This document shows positions 35,410 through 43,868 of a DNA stretch of 64,000 nucleotides, piece by piece. This DNA is from Streptomyces abyssalis (lineage in GTDB: Bacteria; Actinomycetota; Actinomycetes; Streptomycetales; Streptomycetaceae). Made by a program: the position numbers and the translations under genes. Location of the stretch: assembly GCF_001751365.1 (NCBI RefSeq), contig NZ_LJGT01000041.1:1685426-1749425 (forward strand), in the 5' to 3' direction. The notes beneath the pieces are model-generated. The model made no database searches and had not been told where the DNA came from. It saw only the letters and a list, made by a program, of their open reading frames with translations. Positions within the stretch are counted from its first letter, which is position 1; the number at the start of each line of letters is the position of its first letter.

Positions 35410-35937
35410 ATGGCCGAAGCACTGAGTCAGAGACGTGCGGCAGGGTTCGCGCCCGAAGCTCCGGTGGAGCTTCACGTCAACGGCCGCCGGCACAGACTGC
35501 ACCTGGACGCCCGAGTGACCCTGCTCGACGCACTCCGCGACAGCCTGGGCCTGACAGGCACGAAGAAGGGCTGCGACCAGGGAACTTGCGGGGCCTGCAC
35601 GGTGCACGCCGACGGGCGTCGCGTCCTGTCCTGCCTGACGCTCGCCGCCCAGTGCGAGGGGCGGGAGGTCACCACCATCGAGGGCCTGACGGCTCCGGAC
35701 GGGGGTCCGCATCCGCTCCAGGAGTCGTTCGTGCGCCACGACGCCTTCCAGTGCGGTTACTGCACGCCGGGTCAGATCATGTCGGCGGCGGCCCTCCTGG
35801 AGGAGGGGCGAGCGGATTCGGACGAGGACGTACGTGAGTTCATGAGCGGCAATCTCTGCCGCTGCGGCGCCTACACGAACATCGTCGCCGCCGTACGGGA
35901 CGTGGCAGCAGCGGGAGGTGCCGATGCTTCCGTTTGA
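35410..35937 (+). CDS. Molybdenum hydroxylase, [2Fe-2S] subunit
   Basis: This is the small iron-sulfur subunit of a xanthine dehydrogenase/aldehyde oxidoreductase-type enzyme, about 175 aa. The plant-type ferredoxin motif KKGCDQGTCGACTVHADG and SCLTLA bind the first cluster. FQCGYCTPGQIM and GNLCRCGAYTNI bind the second. Residues 1-20 are a short extension without a Tat motif. ATG 35410 was chosen because GAGGA lies 6 nt upstream; ATG 35404 is immediately after it. It is the first gene of a three-gene operon and overlaps the FAD subunit by 14 bp. It passes electrons from the Moco subunit to FAD. Confidence 0.92.
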   Translation: MAEALSQRRAAGFAPEAPVELHVNGRRHRLHLDARVTLLDALRDSLGLTGTKKGCDQGTCGACTVHADGRRVLSCLTLAAQCEGREVTTIEGLTAPDGGPHPLQESFVRHDAFQCGYCTPGQIMSAAALLEEGRADSDEDVREFMSGNLCRCGAYTNIVAAVRDVAAAGGADASV

Positions 35938-36913
35938 ATACGCCCGCGTGACCGGCGTCGATGAGGCGGTGAACCTGCTGGCGGCCGATCCGTCCGCGTC
36001 CTACCTGGCCGGCGGTACGACACAGCTCGACCTGATGAAGGACGGAGTGCTGGGTCCCGAACGGCTCGTGGACATCACCCGGCTTCCGCTCCGCGGCGTC
36101 ACGCGTGACGCCGACGGCCTGCACATCGGTGCCCTGACCACGATGGAGGAGCTCGCGGCGGACCCGGTGGTGGCCGGCGAGCTGCCCGTGGTCCGTGAGG
36201 CGCTGCTGCTCGGCGCCTCGGCTCAGCTCCGCAACATGGCGACGATCGGCGGGAACCTCCTGCAGCGGGCGCGGTGCCGGTACTTCCGTGATCCGACCGT
36301 GCCCGACTGCAACAAGCGCGAGCCCGGCTCCGGGTGCGCCGCCGTACGGAACACCGCCCGGATGCACGCGATCCTCGGCGTCAGCGAGCGGTGCATCGCC
36401 CTGCATGCCTCGGATCTCGCCGTCGCCCTGGTCGCACTGGACGCCGTCGTGCGTCTGCACGGGACCTCCGGCAGCCGCAGCGTGCCGCTGACGCAGTTCT
36501 ACCGGGAGGCCGGCACCAGCCCGGACGTCGAAAACGTGCTCCTCCACGGCGAGTTGATCACCGGCGTGACCATTCCGCCGCTGCCCGCGGAGGCTGCCAC
36601 CGGCTATCTCAAGGTCCGCGACCGTGCCTCGTACGAGTTCGCGCTGGCGTCGGCCGCGGTCGTGCTCGTCATGCGGGACGACGTGATCGCGCAGGCCCGC
36701 GTCGGGCTCGGCGGCATCGGTTCGAAGCCCTGGCGCTCGCTGGAGGCGGAGCAGGTCCTCACCGGCGCCGCGGCGAGCGGGGAGATCTTCCGCGAGGCCG
36801 CGGCCGCCGCCGTACAGGGAGCGTGGACGGTGCCCGGCACGGCCTTCAAGGTCGAACTCGCACAGCGCACCCTCGTACGGGCCCTGCGGAACGTGTCGGG
36901 AGGCGCCCGGTGA
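35924..36913 (+). CDS. Molybdenum hydroxylase, FAD-binding subunit (PaoB-like)
   Basis: This is the medium subunit of about 329 aa with the VAO-type FAD domain: YLAGGTTQLDLMKDGV and the isoalloxazine-region LRNMATIGGNLLQRARC. Next comes a Cys-rich insertion, CRYFRDPTVPDCNKREPGSGCAA. The same insertion occurs in E. coli PaoB (YagS), where it binds an extra [4Fe-4S] cluster. A CO-dehydrogenase-type C-terminal domain follows. ATG 35924 has GGGAGG 5 nt upstream. The stop overlaps the large-subunit start by 4 bp. The extra cluster points to a PaoABC-type aldehyde oxidoreductase rather than a classic xanthine dehydrogenase. Confidence 0.9.
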   Translation: MLPFEYARVTGVDEAVNLLAADPSASYLAGGTTQLDLMKDGVLGPERLVDITRLPLRGVTRDADGLHIGALTTMEELAADPVVAGELPVVREALLLGASAQLRNMATIGGNLLQRARCRYFRDPTVPDCNKREPGSGCAAVRNTARMHAILGVSERCIALHASDLAVALVALDAVVRLHGTSGSRSVPLTQFYREAGTSPDVENVLLHGELITGVTIPPLPAEAATGYLKVRDRASYEFALASAAVVLVMRDDVIAQARVGLGGIGSKPWRSLEAEQVLTGAAASGEIFREAAAAAVQGAWTVPGTAFKVELAQRTLVRALRNVSGGAR

Positions 36914-39144
36914 GCACCGTCGAATCCAGGGACGTCAGAGGCTCCAGGGACGCCGCACCCGTCATCGGCACGGGAATGGACCGCGTCGACGGTGCCCGCA
37001 AGACGGCCGGTGCCGCCGGTTACCCGAGCGACGTCCAGCTGCCGGGGCAGACACACGCCGCCCTCGTGCAGAGCACCGTCGCCGCGGGGCGCATCCGGAC
37101 ACTGGAGACCGCCGCGGCGGAGGCGTCCCCGGGCGTACTGACCGTCATGACGCACCGCAACGCGCCCCGGCTGCCCGACGGACCGATGACCGCACTCGGT
37201 GCGTCGCCTCCGGCTCCTCTCCGGGACGACCGCATCCTCCACCACGGTCAGCACATCGCCCTCGTGGTCGCCGAGACGCCGGAACAGGCCGCCGCGGCGG
37301 CGCGGCTGGTACGGGTCACCTACGACACGTCCGACCCCGTGCTGGGCCTCGACGATCCGCGTGCCGAGCGGATGGATAACCCCTGGGGGATGGACGCCGA
37401 CCGCGGCGATCCGGCGGAGGCGGTCAGAACGGCGGAGGCGAAGGTGTCGGGCACCTGGACCACGCCCGACAACACCAACAACCCGCTGGGCCTCTTCGCG
37501 ACCGTGGCCGTCTGGGAGCGGGACGCCCTGACCGTCCACGACTCCACCCAGTGGCCGACGATGGGACGCGTCACCCTCGCGAAGGTCTTCGACGTGCCGG
37601 AGAGCGCCGTACGGGTCCTGGCTCCGTACGTGGGCGGCGCGTTCGGCGCGGGCCTGCGGGTGTGGCCGCACGTGATCCTGGCCGCGCTGGCGGCACGCGT
37701 GCTCAGGCGCCCGGTGAAGCTGGTCCTGACGAGGGCTCAGATGTTCACCTCGGTCGGGCACCGTCCCAGCACCGTCCAGCACCTGACGGTCGCCAGCACG
37801 GGGACCGGTGAACTGGTCGCCCTGGACCACCGCTGCACCTCGGGTGTGGCGATGGAGGACGACGACTTCGAGCCGTGCGCCGCGACGTCCGCGCTCGCCT
37901 ACGCCTGCCCCAATGTGATCACCCGGGACGTGCAGCTGCGCCTGAACATCCCCGACCCGACGTCCATGCGCGCCCCCGCGGTGGGCCAGGGGAACTTCGC
38001 CCTGGAGTCGGCGCTGGACGAACTCGCCCACTCCCTGAGCACGGACCCGCTGGAGCTGCGGCTGCGCAACTACGCCGCGGAACATCCCGGGAACGGACTG
38101 CCGTGGTCGAGCAACGCCCTCAGGGAGTGCTACGAGGCCGGTGCCGAGAGGTTCGGATGGTCCCGCCGCGATCCGGAGCCGAGGTCGATGCGGGACGGCG
38201 ACGAGCTCGTCGGATACGGCATGGCCGGTGTCAGCTATCCCTGGTACGCGCAGCCCTGCAAGGCGCGTGCGACCGTCAACAGCGACGGCAGCGCGTTCGT
38301 GCGCAGCGCCGCGACGGACATCGGGACCGGCACGTACACGGTGATGACACAGGTCTCCGCCGACACCCTGGGCATCCCGCCCGGCCGCGTCCGCTTCGAC
38401 CTCGGTGACTCGGACATGCCCCAGTCACCGCAGGCGGGCGGCTCGGGCCTCACCGGCGCGCTGGCGACGGCCGTACGGGACGCGTGCCGGGGTGTGCTGG
38501 GGCGGATCCTCGACCTGGTGCGGGACGATTCCGAGTCGCCGCTGCGGGGCTGCACGATCGGTGACGTGACCGTGGGCGGCGGCCGCATGCACCTGCGCGG
38601 CAGGCCCGCGGAGGGGGAGTCCTACGCGGACATCCTCGCCAGGCACGGACAGGTGGAAGTGACCGCCGACGGCGCCAGCACACCGGCGGACGCCGCGGAA
38701 CTGGGCATGGCACCCGCCGGGGCCTTCGGCGCGAAGTTCGTGGAGGTGCGTGTCGACGCCGATCTCGGCGTGATCCGTGTCCCGCGCGTCGTCTCGGCGA
38801 TCGACGGCGGGCAGATCCTCAACGAGAAGACCGCCCGCAGCCAGATCATCGGCGGGACGGTGGGCGGCATCGGGCAGGCGCTGTTCGAGGAGACGGTCAC
38901 CGACGCCGGGACCGGACGCATCGCCAATGCCACCTTCGGCGACTACCTCGTCCCCGTTAACGCGGACGTGACGCAGATGGACGTCCTCTTCGTCGGGGAC
39001 CCCGACCGGGCGACTCCGCTGGGCACCAAGGGAGTCGGGGAGATCGGACTGGTGGGCATCGCGGCGGCCGTCGCGAACGCCGTCCACCACGCGACCGGCA
39101 CACGCGTCCGGTCGCTTCCGGTCACGCTGGACCAGCTGCTGTGA
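36910..39144 (+). CDS. Molybdenum hydroxylase, molybdopterin-binding catalytic subunit
   Basis: This is the large subunit, about 744 aa. VDGARKTAGAAGYPSDV opens the aldehyde oxidase/xanthine dehydrogenase a/b hammerhead domain. VGGAFGAGLRVWPHV and ATDIGTGTYTVMTQVSADTLG are Moco contacts. GTKGVGEIGLVG near the C-terminus carries the catalytic Glu. There is no signal peptide. It acts with the two upstream subunits to hydroxylate an aldehyde or N-heterocycle; the substrate is unknown. No XdhC-type maturase or Moco gene is nearby. The operon ends at the terminator at 39216. Confidence 0.92.
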   Translation: MSTVESRDVRGSRDAAPVIGTGMDRVDGARKTAGAAGYPSDVQLPGQTHAALVQSTVAAGRIRTLETAAAEASPGVLTVMTHRNAPRLPDGPMTALGASPPAPLRDDRILHHGQHIALVVAETPEQAAAAARLVRVTYDTSDPVLGLDDPRAERMDNPWGMDADRGDPAEAVRTAEAKVSGTWTTPDNTNNPLGLFATVAVWERDALTVHDSTQWPTMGRVTLAKVFDVPESAVRVLAPYVGGAFGAGLRVWPHVILAALAARVLRRPVKLVLTRAQMFTSVGHRPSTVQHLTVASTGTGELVALDHRCTSGVAMEDDDFEPCAATSALAYACPNVITRDVQLRLNIPDPTSMRAPAVGQGNFALESALDELAHSLSTDPLELRLRNYAAEHPGNGLPWSSNALRECYEAGAERFGWSRRDPEPRSMRDGDELVGYGMAGVSYPWYAQPCKARATVNSDGSAFVRSAATDIGTGTYTVMTQVSADTLGIPPGRVRFDLGDSDMPQSPQAGGSGLTGALATAVRDACRGVLGRILDLVRDDSESPLRGCTIGDVTVGGGRMHLRGRPAEGESYADILARHGQVEVTADGASTPADAAELGMAPAGAFGAKFVEVRVDADLGVIRVPRVVSAIDGGQILNEKTARSQIIGGTVGGIGQALFEETVTDAGTGRIANATFGDYLVPVNADVTQMDVLFVGDPDRATPLGTKGVGEIGLVGIAAAVANAVHHATGTRVRSLPVTLDQLL

Positions 39145-39215
39145 GGGCGGGCTGTGAACGGCGGGCTGTGAGGGGGCCGGTCCTGGAGGGCCGTCTTGAC
39201 GGCCGGATGTGAAAC

Positions 39216-39258
39216 GGCCGCGGCCCGGCGCCCCTCTCGGGGGCACCGGGCCGCGGCC
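39216..39258 (+). terminator. Terminator between the molybdenum hydroxylase operon and the phoX-like gene
   Basis: A 13-bp stem GGCCGCGGCCCGG with its complement encloses a further GCCCC/GGGGC hairpin. It lies 71 bp after the catalytic subunit gene and just before the convergent phoX-like stop, so it may work in both directions. Confidence 0.85.
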
Positions 39259-39301
39259 TTCGTGCGTTCGGCATGCGAGCCGGCCGTGGCGGGCCGGGGG
39301 C

Positions 39302-40681
39302 TCAGTGCCGCCAGGGGCCCGTCACCGCGAACGTGGTGCCGGGGTCATAGCAGTTGACGTACATCGTGCAGTTGTCCGGCGAGAAGGTGACGCCCGCGAA
39401 CTCGCCCCATGCGGGCTCCTCGTCGGTGCCGATGTCCTGCCGGTTGCGCGCCATCGGGTAGACGGCGCCGTGCTTGGTCAGGCCGTAGACGTGCTGGGCG
39501 CCCTCGCCGTCCTCGGACACCATGAGCCCGCCGCTCGGGGCCAGGCAGATGTTGTCCGGCTCCTCGCCGGGCAGGTCCAGATCCGAGTCCGGCCCGAAGA
39601 CGACGACCAGCGTCAGCTTCTTGTGCTTCGGGTCGTAGCGCCAGATCTGCCCGTAGTGGTCGGCCTTCGAGCCTTCCTCGCTCTTGGCGTAGCTGGAGAC
39701 GAAGTAGACGGACTTGCCGCCCCAGTAGCAGCCCTCCAGCTTCTGGGCGTGCGTGATGCCGTCCTTGCCGAAGTCCTGGAAGCGGATCGCGGTCTCCTTG
39801 GCGAGGGGGTCGGGGACGTCCACCCACTCGATGCCCTCGAAGCTCGTGCCGGGCTCCTGTACGACGGACAGGTCGGGCACCCCCGGCACCCGCATGGCCT
39901 GCAGCTTGCCGCCCGCGTGGAGGGAGCCGTAACCGCCCAGCGGCTTCTCGGGCAGGAAGCGGTAGAAGAGCCCGAAGGGCTTCTCGAAGGCGTCCTCCGT
40001 CTCGTACACCACGCCGTTGCGCGGGTCGAAGGCGATGGCCTCGTGCTGGAAGCGGCCCATCGCCTTCAGCGGCTCCGTGGAAGTGGGCCGGTCGTGGCGG
40101 AAGCCGACCTCGAAGATGAATCCGTGGTCCTTGCTGTAGCCCTCCTCTCCGGCCTTGAACTCGGTCTCCTCGCAGGTCAGCCACGTGTCCCAGGGGCTCG
40201 GACCGCCCGCGCAGTTGGTGGAGGTGCCGGCGATGCCGACGCGTTCCTGCAGGACTTCGCCGCCGTGGTCGAGTTCGAGGACGGTGCAGCCGCCGAGCGC
40301 TTCGGGGTCGTAGGTGAGGCCCTCGACCGTGGGTACGCCGTGTTCGGCGTCCATCCGGTTCTCGTGGTTGCGTACGAGCCAGGTCGAGCCGTGGCGGTGG
40401 CCGTGTGGGCCGGCGAAGGCGGCCATGCCGTCGCAGTTGCTGGGGACCTTGCCCTCACCGGAGCGCAGTTCGTCGCCCGTGCGGGAGAGCACCTTGTACT
40501 TGAAGCCCTTGGGCAGATCGAGCAGGCCCTCGGGGTCGGGCACGAGCGGCCCGTAGCCGGAACGACCTCCGGTGCCCTGGGCGGCGGCGGTGCCCGTGAA
40601 CAGTTCCGAGAGGGCACCCGAGAAGGCGATGCCTGCTCCCATCGCGCCCGATCTCGCGAGCACTTGGCGTCGTGTCGTCAT
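39302..40681 (-). CDS. PhoX-like Tat-exported phosphatase (DUF839)
   Basis: This is a secreted protein of 459 aa. The Tat signal TTRRQVLARSGAMGAG is followed by a hydrophobic stretch and Ala-Ala-Gln cleavage region. The beta-propeller body resembles PhoX alkaline phosphatases. TNCAGGPSPWDTWLTCEET carries the Cys and Glu metal ligands known from PhoX, and EDAFEKPFGLFYRF and EEPDNICLAPSGGL are also typical. PhoX enzymes use Fe and Ca to hydrolyse phosphomonoesters outside the cell. ATG with GGAG upstream. No convincing PHO box was found in 40682-40760. It is monocistronic. Confidence 0.82.
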   Translation of the reverse strand: MTTRRQVLARSGAMGAGIAFSGALSELFTGTAAAQGTGGRSGYGPLVPDPEGLLDLPKGFKYKVLSRTGDELRSGEGKVPSNCDGMAAFAGPHGHRHGSTWLVRNHENRMDAEHGVPTVEGLTYDPEALGGCTVLELDHGGEVLQERVGIAGTSTNCAGGPSPWDTWLTCEETEFKAGEEGYSKDHGFIFEVGFRHDRPTSTEPLKAMGRFQHEAIAFDPRNGVVYETEDAFEKPFGLFYRFLPEKPLGGYGSLHAGGKLQAMRVPGVPDLSVVQEPGTSFEGIEWVDVPDPLAKETAIRFQDFGKDGITHAQKLEGCYWGGKSVYFVSSYAKSEEGSKADHYGQIWRYDPKHKKLTLVVVFGPDSDLDLPGEEPDNICLAPSGGLMVSEDGEGAQHVYGLTKHGAVYPMARNRQDIGTDEEPAWGEFAGVTFSPDNCTMYVNCYDPGTTFAVTGPWRH

Positions 40682-40837
40682 CCGGAAACTCCATGTCGGC
40701 GGGGCAGATATCTCGTGTGTTTACCATGCGGACGGGCGTACGAGCACTAGCCACGACAGCAGCGGTCTACGCGCGTGCGTAGTGGAACGAAAGCCTCCGC
40801 AACGGCAACGGGGCGATCTCCGTGCGGCCGGGGCGGA

Positions 40838-40867
40838 CGGTCCGTACGGACCCGGCCGTACGGACCG
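40838..40867 (-). terminator. Hairpin after the ZapE-type gene
   Basis: Arms CGGTCCGTA and TACGGACCG flank a 12-nt loop, 81 bp downstream of the ZapE-type stop. The surrounding 40830-40930 has repeated GTGCGGCCGGGGCGG and CCGTACGG words. Confidence 0.55.
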
Positions 40868-40947
40868 GTCCGTGCGGCCGGGGCGGCCCGGCCCCCGTGC
40901 CCGCCGGTGCGGGCCGGCCGTACGGGCGCCGCGCCGGGGCGGCGCCC

Positions 40948-42117
40948 TCAGTCGCCGGCGAGCCGCGCGCCGTCCCGGGCGAGCGAGGTGAGCCGGGAGA
41001 TCGCGCGGAAGTACTTCTTCCGGTAGCCGCCTTCGAGCATCTCCTGCCCGAACAGCTCGTCGAACGGCGCTCCGGAGGCGGGCACGGGGAGTTCGCGGTC
41101 GTACAGGCGGTCCGCGAGCACCACGAGCCGCAGCGCCGTGGACTGGTCCGGCACCGGCCCGACGCCGGTCAGGCAGACGGCGCCGAGACCGTCGACGAGC
41201 GCCCCGTACCGGCTCGGGTGGACGGCTGCGAGGTGGGACAGGAGCTCGGGGAAGGTGTCGAGCGACGCACCGGGCGTGCGGTGCGCGACGCGCAGGACCT
41301 CGTCCTGCGTGAGCGGGGCGGGAGCGGCCGGAAGGCCCCGGTGCCGGTAGTCCTCGCCGTCGATGCGCAGCGTACGGAAGTGTGCGGAGAGGCCCTGGAT
41401 CTCGCGGAGGAAGTCCGCCGCGGCGAAGCGGCCCTCGCCGAGCCTGCCGGGGAGCGTGTTGGACGTCGCGGCCAGCGCCACGCCCTGTTCGACGAGGCGG
41501 CGGAGGAGGCTGGAGACGAGGACGGTGTCGCCGGGGTCGTCCAGTTCGAACTCGTCGATGCACAGCAGCCGGTGGCCGCCGAGCGTGGCCACGGTCTGCT
41601 GGAAGCCAAGCGCCCCGACGAGGTTGGTCAGCTCGACGAAGGTGCCGAACGCCTTGCGCTCCGGCGGCGCGTCGGTGGCGTGCCAGAGCGAAGCGAGCAG
41701 ATGCGTCTTGCCGACGCCGTACCCGCCGTCGAGGTAGACGCCCCGGGGAGCGCTGTCGGCCGCCGCCGCGCCGCCGCGCCGGAACCACCGCTTCAGGCCG
41801 CCGGCCCCGCCGCCCGCGCGCCGTTCCCCGCTGATGCTCCGGGAGAAGGAACGCAGCGCCTCGACGGCCTCGGACTGGCTGGGCCGCGCCGGGTCCGGAA
41901 CGTACGTCCCGAAGCGGACGCCGTCGAAGCGCGGGGGCGGGACCATCTCGGCGACGAGCCGCTCGGCCGGCACACGCGGCTCACGCGACGTGAGGGAGAG
42001 CGGTGCACCTGCCTCGTCGGCGGTACGAGCGGAGGACGTACGGGCAGACGCCGTACCGGCAGGACCGGCGGGGTCAGCGGGCCCGGCAGGACCGGCCGGG
42101 TCGAGGGAGCGGGACAC
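40948..42117 (-). CDS. zapE: ZapE/AFG1-type AAA-like ATPase
   Basis: This is a P-loop ATPase of 389 aa. Walker A is DGGYGVGKTHLLASLWH; Walker B is HRLLCIDEFELDDPGD; sensor residues lie in ALAATSNTLPGRLGEGRF. In E. coli ZapE associates with the division ring; mitochondrial AFG1 handles respiratory-chain proteins. The role in Actinobacteria is unclear. The first 45 residues are Pro/Ala/Gly repeats (GPAGPADPAGPAG) encoded by near-repeated DNA. The GTG start has no ribosome-binding site, but TAGCAT ends 6 nt upstream, so it may be leaderless. It is divergent from the RibD-like reductase gene, 88 bp away. Confidence 0.85.
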   Translation of the reverse strand: MSRSLDPAGPAGPADPAGPAGTASARTSSARTADEAGAPLSLTSREPRVPAERLVAEMVPPPRFDGVRFGTYVPDPARPSQSEAVEALRSFSRSISGERRAGGGAGGLKRWFRRGGAAAADSAPRGVYLDGGYGVGKTHLLASLWHATDAPPERKAFGTFVELTNLVGALGFQQTVATLGGHRLLCIDEFELDDPGDTVLVSSLLRRLVEQGVALAATSNTLPGRLGEGRFAAADFLREIQGLSAHFRTLRIDGEDYRHRGLPAAPAPLTQDEVLRVAHRTPGASLDTFPELLSHLAAVHPSRYGALVDGLGAVCLTGVGPVPDQSTALRLVVLADRLYDRELPVPASGAPFDELFGQEMLEGGYRKKYFRAISRLTSLARDGARLAGD

Positions 42118-42205
42118 GCGTTCATGCTAAAGGGCCGTGGAGTGCGGATTTCACGGGCCGGGCGGCCCGGGGACCGGCGCCGGACGGCGTGCCAGACTGC
42201 GGTCC

Positions 42206-43132
42206 ATGCGACGCCTGTTCCCGTGCCCTGCCGACGAACGCCCCGGAACGTCCCCCGAGCCCTCGGACGGCCGGTGGAGCATCGACGCGCTGGCCGAGGC
42301 ATACGCCTACCCGGAGCCCGCGTCCGGGACCGCGTCCGGGACCGATTCCCGGTCCGCGTCCGCGTCCGCGTCCTCCTCCTCGTCCGCGTCCACGGCGCGT
42401 GGGCCCGGCACCCCGGACGTGTGGCTGCGCGCCAACATGGTCTCCTCGCTCGACGGCGCCGCCTATCACGACGGCCGCTCGCAGCCGCTCTCGTCCGAGG
42501 CCGACATGCGTGTGTTCGGCGTGCTGCGGGGTCTCGCGGACGCGGTCGTGGTGGGGGCGCAGACGGTGCGGCAAGAGGGCTACGGCCCGCCGCGCGAACG
42601 GGAGGTCTTCGCCCGGCGCCGCGCCGCCGCCGGACAGGGTCCCGCGCCCGCCATCGCCGTCGTCAGCGCGGGCCTGGACCTGGACTTCTCCCAGCCGCTC
42701 TTCACGCGCCCCCTCGTGCCGACGCTGCTGGTGACCGGGGCGGGCGCACCGTCCGACCGGGTCGCGGCCGCACGGTACGCGGGCGCGGAGGTCGTCTTCG
42801 CGGGCGAGGGCGCGGCGGTCGAGCCCGAGCGGCTGGCGGCCGCGCTCGCGGAGCGCGGGCTGCGGAGGCTGCTGACGGAAGGGGGGCCGCGGCTGCTGGG
42901 CCAGCTGGTCGCGGGGGGTGTGCTGGACGAGCTGTGCCTGACCCTCGCCCCCCGCGTCACCTCGGGTGAGGCCTCGCGGATCGTGAACGGCCCGGGCATC
43001 GGGGTGCCGGTGGACTTCCGGCTCGCCGGGATACTGGAGGAGGACGGCTTCCTGTTCACGCGGTACCAGCGGGCACGGGCGACGGCGGAACCGGCCGTTT
43101 CGGATACATCCGCCGGCGCCGGGGGAGCGTGA
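42206..43132 (+). CDS. Pyrimidine reductase/RibD C-terminal-like protein
   Basis: This is a dihydrofolate-reductase-fold protein of about 308 aa resembling the reductase half of RibD. NMVSSLDGAAYHDGRSQPL, DAVVVGAQTVRQEGYGP and LLTEGGPRLLGQLVAGGVLDELCLTLAP are family motifs. It lacks the deaminase domain, so it may act in riboflavin-type or other pyrimidine reduction; the true substrate is unknown. A Ser/Ala-rich run at about residues 33-67 is encoded by GCGTCC and TCCTCC microsatellite-like DNA (42305-42405). ATG 42206 lacks a ribosome-binding site and has CAGACT 7 nt upstream. Confidence 0.82.
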   Translation: MRRLFPCPADERPGTSPEPSDGRWSIDALAEAYAYPEPASGTASGTDSRSASASASSSSSASTARGPGTPDVWLRANMVSSLDGAAYHDGRSQPLSSEADMRVFGVLRGLADAVVVGAQTVRQEGYGPPREREVFARRRAAAGQGPAPAIAVVSAGLDLDFSQPLFTRPLVPTLLVTGAGAPSDRVAAARYAGAEVVFAGEGAAVEPERLAAALAERGLRRLLTEGGPRLLGQLVAGGVLDELCLTLAPRVTSGEASRIVNGPGIGVPVDFRLAGILEEDGFLFTRYQRARATAEPAVSDTSAGAGGA

Positions 43133-43210
43133 GATGCGCGTACGCGGGCAGCCGTTGGCAGGATGATCGCGCCGGAGCCCCCGGGCTCCATGATGAAGAA
43201 GGGCACCGCC

Positions 43211-43678
43211 GTGTTCACGACCGTATTGATGATCGAGAAGCCGCTGGTGTCCGACGATGTGGAACTCGTCACGACCCTGCACGGTGACGAGGCTGTCTCC
43301 TTCGTCGTACTGATACAGCCACGCGGGGACCAGGACCGCCTGCTGCGCGCCCTGGACGACGTCGCGCTCGGTGAGCTCGACCAGGCCGTCCGCGAGGGCA
43401 GCGAACCGGACGACCGCGATACGCGCGAGCCGGCCCGCCGGGCCCTGGAGCACTCGCTGACGCTGCTGCGGGAGGCCGGCGCCGAGGCACAGGGCCGGAT
43501 CATCGAGAACCATCCGCTCGACGTGCTCACCGACGCGGTCGAGCGGCACAAGGCGGACGAGGTCATCGTGCTGACGGCCCCGCACCTGGTCGAGGAGTTC
43601 TTCCACCGCGACTGGGCGACCAGGGCCCGCCACAAGGTGGGCGTCCCCGTGCTGAAGCTCTTCGCGCACACCCCGTAG
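43211..43678 (+). CDS. Conserved actinobacterial protein, USP-like fold
   Basis: This is a small cytosolic protein of about 155 aa. The N-terminus FTTVLMIEKPLVSDDVEL and the C-terminal KADEVIVLTAPHLVEEFFHRDWATRARHKVGVPVLKLF suggest an alpha/beta hydrolase-free, universal-stress-protein-like nucleotide-binding fold. Similar proteins are widespread in Streptomyces and have been labelled indole-3-glycerol-phosphate synthase without support. I do not recognise a defined function. GTG 43211 has AAGAAGGG 7 nt upstream; ATG 43190 and 43193 are in-frame alternatives. It lies between the RibD-like gene and murC and may be expressed alone. Confidence 0.7.
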   Translation: MFTTVLMIEKPLVSDDVELVTTLHGDEAVSFVVLIQPRGDQDRLLRALDDVALGELDQAVREGSEPDDRDTREPARRALEHSLTLLREAGAEAQGRIIENHPLDVLTDAVERHKADEVIVLTAPHLVEEFFHRDWATRARHKVGVPVLKLFAHTP

Positions 43679-43868
43679 AGCCGGCCGGGGCAGGCCCGCC
43701 TGCCTCCTGCGGCCGGGCCGTGACCGGGGCGGCTTGCCGCGGGCTGCGCCCCTGGGGAGGCCAAGTGCCCACCCGTAACGCATAGGCTGAGCGGGCGCGT
43801 CGTGCACATCCGGGCCCCGGGTGCGCGCCGCGCCCGTTCGCGAGAGTACGAATCCTGGAGGCGCCCGC

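Noticed and set aside
40682..40760. PHO box upstream of the phoX-like gene
   Set aside because: No pair of GTTCACC-like direct repeats at 11-bp spacing was found on either strand.
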